DNA from: Chromera velia
Lineage: Eukaryota; Sar; Chromeraceae
Assembly (NCBI GenBank): GCA_018398765.1
Contig: JAHBMJ010004182.1
Span: 1 to 22,500, forward strand
DNA: 22,500 nucleotides
Direction of reading: 5' to 3'
Shown here: positions 20,101-22,500 of the stretch, piece after piece
Position numbering within the stretch: the first letter of the stretch is position 1
Layout of the letters: each line of letters begins with the position of its first letter
The notes under the pieces: generated by a model
The model's input: only the letters and a program-made list of their open reading frames with translations
Databases searched by the model: none
What the model was told of the DNA's origin: nothing
Made by a program: the position numbers and the translations under genes

Positions 20101-22088
20101 CCCAACCCCAGCCCACCTCAGCGCATCTGCACCGAAAGACCCGGCAACTTCGAGGGGGTCAATCACGTTCCCCTGCGCGCGCGTGCACACACACACACAC
20201 ACACACAGTGTCTCTCTCTCACACACACACACAGAGGGGATAGGGGGGCGGGGGGGGGAGGGAGCACAACTCCATACATGAAGGGTCTCTCTCTCTTACT
20301 TTCTGCCGGTCTTTGTGCAAAAGAATGGAAGACACAGGACATAGATATGACGAGACTGGTCAACTCCGCTGTTGTTATTGGTTGTGACTACCTTTGTCTT
20401 GCTCATCTTCTGTCCCTCTCCGTCTCTCACAAGTCCGTGTAAGAAGATGGTGTGGAAGGGCACGCGGTCCGTCAGCTCCAGGCCCATCATAACCTGCACA
20501 AGAACGAAAAGAGAGAGAGAGGAGGGTAGAGGAAAAAGGTTGAATAAAGCCGGCAGATTCAGGAGAACCAAAAGAAACCAGGGTGCATGCCCACAAGTTC
20601 CTTAGGAGATTCGGAAGGATACTATGAGGAACCAACAAAGATGTCCAGACACAAGAAAAATAACCGACCTCCGAACTGCATGTGAGTGTACAGATAATTC
20701 TAGGGAGCCTGTACGTCCGGCTGATTGAATCTTCCAGTAGTATGAAGTCAGCGTAGAGGGCCCTCGGGTGATTCCCTTTCCTATGTGCATATGTTCCCTT
20801 TCCTGTGTGCCTGTCAAAGAGACGAGATCGGTTTTCTCTGTTTCTCTCCAGTGCGACAATTAAAAAAATCCACTCCCTTCTGTCCCATTCAGTTTTGGCT
20901 CCAGTGACGTACTGACTGACTGACCATTCTGGCCACCCAGAAAAAGAGAATGTCGTATCTGCAGAGGATGTCCAGAGATAAGTGAATGAAGAAAAACACC
21001 AAAAAAGGATCTTCGAAAGACTACAGAGCGCCCAGTGCGAAACATTCATCCGTGCGTTGGTCATGCATACAGGCCAGTTGGCGTCCTGCAGCACAAAAAA
21101 AAAGGAACGGATTGCCAAACATCCTCCCTCTTTTTCGCTTTCTTTTTCCGTCATCATCTTCTGTTCACCCCACCGTTTCCTTAAGAAAAACCAACCACGC
21201 ACCCACCCCGACCCCATCAGAACATTGCATTACCACTTCCCTCCCTCACCCCTCCCCCACCGACCCTGTCTCGAGCACACTGGCCGGGTAGAACTTCGCA
21301 AAGTCTTCTGCGCCCTCGTCAGGCCACCCCACGGTAGCAAAGGGCCAGAGACCGGAGGAGAACCAGGTGTCCAGCACGTCCGGGTCCCGCCTCAACCTCA
21401 GGTCAGAACGGCCTGTCGCCTTCCGGGCCTCTTCAAGGGCCTCGTCTGTTGGTGGTGAATGGATATGTACGCACACAGGCGGAGACATGCAGGGATTCAT
21501 TCATACAGACAAATTGACTAACACAACGATGCCAGAAGAGGAAGTCGAAAGGAAGGCAGCAAAAAGAAAGAAAGGAAGGAAGGAAAGAAGGACAGAACGT
21601 CAACTGATACATCGAAGCATCCACACACGGCGTTTGTCCCTTTATCCGACCTCCACCCCCCCACCCCCCTGTTGCCCCCTGTCTGTCTGACCTTCAGACC
21701 TCGCACAGAAGGAAGCCCTTCTCTCCTCTTCGCTTTGGGGATCCTCCAGATACCAGACAGGAATCTGAGAGGAAAGGAAAGGAAGAGAGGACATAGAGAG
21801 AGATGCATATGCGCATGCATGTGTACACGGACTTGGGAGGAGCTGAGAGGAAAGAAGGGAAAAGAAACAAAGGAAGAAAAGGAAATGTCGAGAGAGAAGA
21901 AGAAGAAGAAGGGCTTCAATGCAAACAGGCAGGCAGGCAGAAATATAGACAGACGGACAGACAGACAGACAAGCAGACAGCAGTACGCAAATCCCTCACT
22001 GCGTCATAGACGTAAACGCAGTCGCTCCCTCACGCGTACACTCCCTCTCCCAGATGCATTAGACGAAAGGAAGGAAGGAAGAAAGGAA

Positions 22089-22121
<33 letters not shown>

Positions 22122-22233
22122 GAAGGAAGGAAGGAAGGAAGGAAGAAAACAAAACAGAAGGCTGACTTGATGACCCCACCACAGCTGTCTGGAGATACAC
22201 CAGTCCCTCAGGTCAGACAACCAGTTGTTCCAC
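15822..22233 (-). CDS. Valyl-tRNA synthetase, C-terminal two-thirds (15 exons), 5' part beyond the window
   Basis: Class I aminoacyl-tRNA synthetase that charges tRNA-Val with valine. Minus-strand exons, in order, are 22167-22233, 21692-21764, 21265-21445, 20925-20958, 20392-20493, 20117-20172, 19466-19699, 19025-19132, 18306-18535, 17846-17910, 17429-17548, about 16890-17007, 16818-16869, 16466-16584 and 15822-15960. Diagnostic blocks are [46 protein letters not shown], the KMSKS loop as [53 protein letters not shown], and the C-terminal tRNA-binding coiled coil ending near [13 protein letters not shown]. These distinguish ValRS from IleRS and LeuRS. The HIGH motif and editing domain must lie to the right. 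All junction phases agree except between the exons at 17007 and 16869. Introns are 219-505 nt. Cytosolic or organellar targeting cannot be judged without the N-terminus. Confidence 0.95.
16269..16299. repeat. GA microsatellite in the last ValRS intron
   Basis: A (GA)n tract; in the sense direction of ValRS it is (CT)n and lies in an intron. Confidence 0.9.
16466..17007 (-). CDS. ValRS exons for the late C-terminal domain, one junction unresolved
   Basis: The exon starting at 17007 reads [19 protein letters not shown] and then enters a Gly-rich stretch caused by G-runs on the minus strand. The next recognisable exon, 16818-16869, reads [17 protein letters not shown] but needs a phase-2 donor before it. 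No GT donor in that phase is present where expected. A GC donor (GCAGAG, at about 16918) or an indel in the G-run would solve it. The exon at 16466-16584 continues with [18 protein letters not shown] and ends RINNP at a perfect GTGAGT donor. Confidence 0.75.
17012..17192. repeat. Compound CA / GA / GACA microsatellite in a ValRS intron
   Basis: A (CA)n tract passes into (GA)n and then several (GACA)n blocks, including 17110-17144 and 17168-17192. On the sense strand these read as GT and CT/CTGT repeats, part of the intron upstream of the exon at 17007. Confidence 0.9.
18772..18800. repeat. GACA tetranucleotide repeat
   Basis: A (GACA)n tract in the ValRS intron between the exons at 19025 and 18535. 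Confidence 0.85.
18968..19012. repeat. GATA/GACA tetranucleotide repeat
   Basis: A mixed (GATA)n and (GACA)n tract starting close downstream of the donor of exon 19025-19132. Confidence 0.85.
20117..20493 (-). CDS. ValRS exons carrying the KMSKS catalytic loop
   Basis: The exon at 20392-20493 encodes [17 protein letters not shown] through QKMSKTK, and 20117-20172 continues with [19 protein letters not shown]. The splice falls inside the KMSKTKGN signature. Lys and Ser of the KMSKS loop, which stabilise the adenylate transition state in class I enzymes, are present; the fifth residue is Thr rather than Ser, a common variant. Confidence 0.94.
20188..20234. repeat. CA microsatellite in a ValRS intron
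   Basis: Two (CA)n runs separated by a short CT run, just upstream (sense direction) of the GNVIDP exon. They replace the usual pyrimidine tract with GT repeats on the sense strand. Confidence 0.88.
20925..20958 (-). CDS. ValRS 34-nt microexon ([11 protein letters not shown])
   Basis: Only 34 bases, bounded by a CTGCAG acceptor and a GTCAGTCAGTCAGT donor. It completes the Gly of ETG from the preceding exon and encodes [11 protein letters not shown], one of the most conserved ValRS segments. Phases on both sides agree, so its assignment is firm despite its size. Confidence 0.93.
21954..21980. repeat. GACA tetranucleotide repeat
   Basis: A (GACA)n tract in the ValRS intron between the exons at 22167 and 21764. 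Confidence 0.85.
22065..22144. repeat. AAGG/AAAG microsatellite
   Basis: About 80 bases of (GGAA)n and (GAAA)n in the ValRS intron directly after the [11 protein letters not shown] exon. It reads as (CTTT)n/(CCTT)n on the sense strand. Confidence 0.92.
22167..22233 (-). CDS. ValRS exon: [11 protein letters not shown] block
   Basis: Follows a CTGCAG acceptor and ends at a GTCAGC donor. It encodes [22 protein letters not shown], cut at a phase-0 junction exactly before IPVWY. This block closes the synthetic-site side of the connective peptide in ValRS. Exons further upstream are not recognisable in 22234-22500. Confidence 0.93.
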
Positions 22234-22500
22234 CTGCAGTGCAGCCATGGATGCAGGTAGAATGAAGGGAATGACTGATTGCAGGAAACTGACAAGTGTG
22301 CAACCAGCTGAGTCATGAAGAAAACCCGAAAGACGCCCATGCGATCAATCAACGACATCCACGCGATTTCTTTTCCTGACCCTCTGCAGAGCACGTGAGA
22401 CAGGCTCATGAGGTAAAAGTGAAACGCGTAAGATACTGCAATCATTTCTTTCGATTTTTTTAGCCCTGTGTTTTGTGCGTCCCGTCTCTGTGGGCAAGGG
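22234..22500 (-). other. Probable ValRS intron and flank at the right edge
   Basis: Directly upstream, in sense direction, of the acceptor at 22233. No conserved ValRS block can be read here on the minus strand, so it is taken as intron; a short poorly conserved exon could be missed. Confidence 0.5.

Noticed and set aside
1-22500. Search for CRISPR-like arrays, toxin-antitoxin pairs, phage or bacterial defence genes, tRNA and rRNA genes.
   Set aside because: The repeats are simple microsatellites without unique spacers, the genes are eukaryotic and spliced, and no RNA gene fold was recognised by eye. A covariance-model scan could still find small RNAs I cannot see.

Overview
This is nuclear DNA from an intron-rich protist. 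Five protein-coding loci can be read. Four have spliced exons ending at GT donors and TGCAG-type acceptors. They are separated by long non-coding stretches full of microsatellites (GA, CT, CA/TA, GACA, AAGG) and by three AT-rich islands. There is no operon structure, Shine-Dalgarno pattern, CRISPR array, prophage, rRNA or tRNA that I can see. My best guess is an alga or alveolate with a moderately GC-rich genome, for example a chromerid such as Chromera. That is inference from gene style and proteins, not proof.

Layout. Positions 1-507 are a GA-rich microsatellite followed by intron-like sequence. At 508-2333 (+) lie the last four exons of a subtilisin-like serine protease (S8), whose 5' end is outside the window. 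Positions 2334-5640 hold no gene; they contain an AT-rich island with inverted repeats, a GGAA repeat and a CT repeat. At 5641-7999 (-) is a complete five-exon gene for a 520-residue amphipathic Ala/Lys-rich protein that may coat lipid droplets. Positions 8000-8668 are a divergent intergenic region with a GC hairpin and a perfect 20-bp palindrome. At 8669-10138 (+) is a single-exon gene for a Ser/Pro/Gln-rich protein with an AT-hook-like end. Positions 10139-13002 are non-coding, with an AT island and a large CA/TA repeat containing a 146-bp duplication. At 13003-14392 (+) is a gene for a predicted secreted protein, with two unexplained reading-frame problems. Positions 14393-15821 are a convergent AT-rich spacer. 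At 15822-22233 (-) lie 15 exons of valyl-tRNA synthetase, from the [11 protein letters not shown] motif to the stop codon. Its 5' part is beyond the right edge.

The genes do not form an evident pathway: a housekeeping tRNA synthetase sits beside a protease, a possible lipid-droplet protein, a possible nuclear protein and a secreted protein. The most notable signal is in the splice sites. Eight of 19 firmly placed 5' splice sites read GTCAG instead of GTRAG, and several continue as tandem GTCA repeats. Nineteen of 25 assigned acceptors end in TGCAG. I found no defence system or other unusual multi-gene system.
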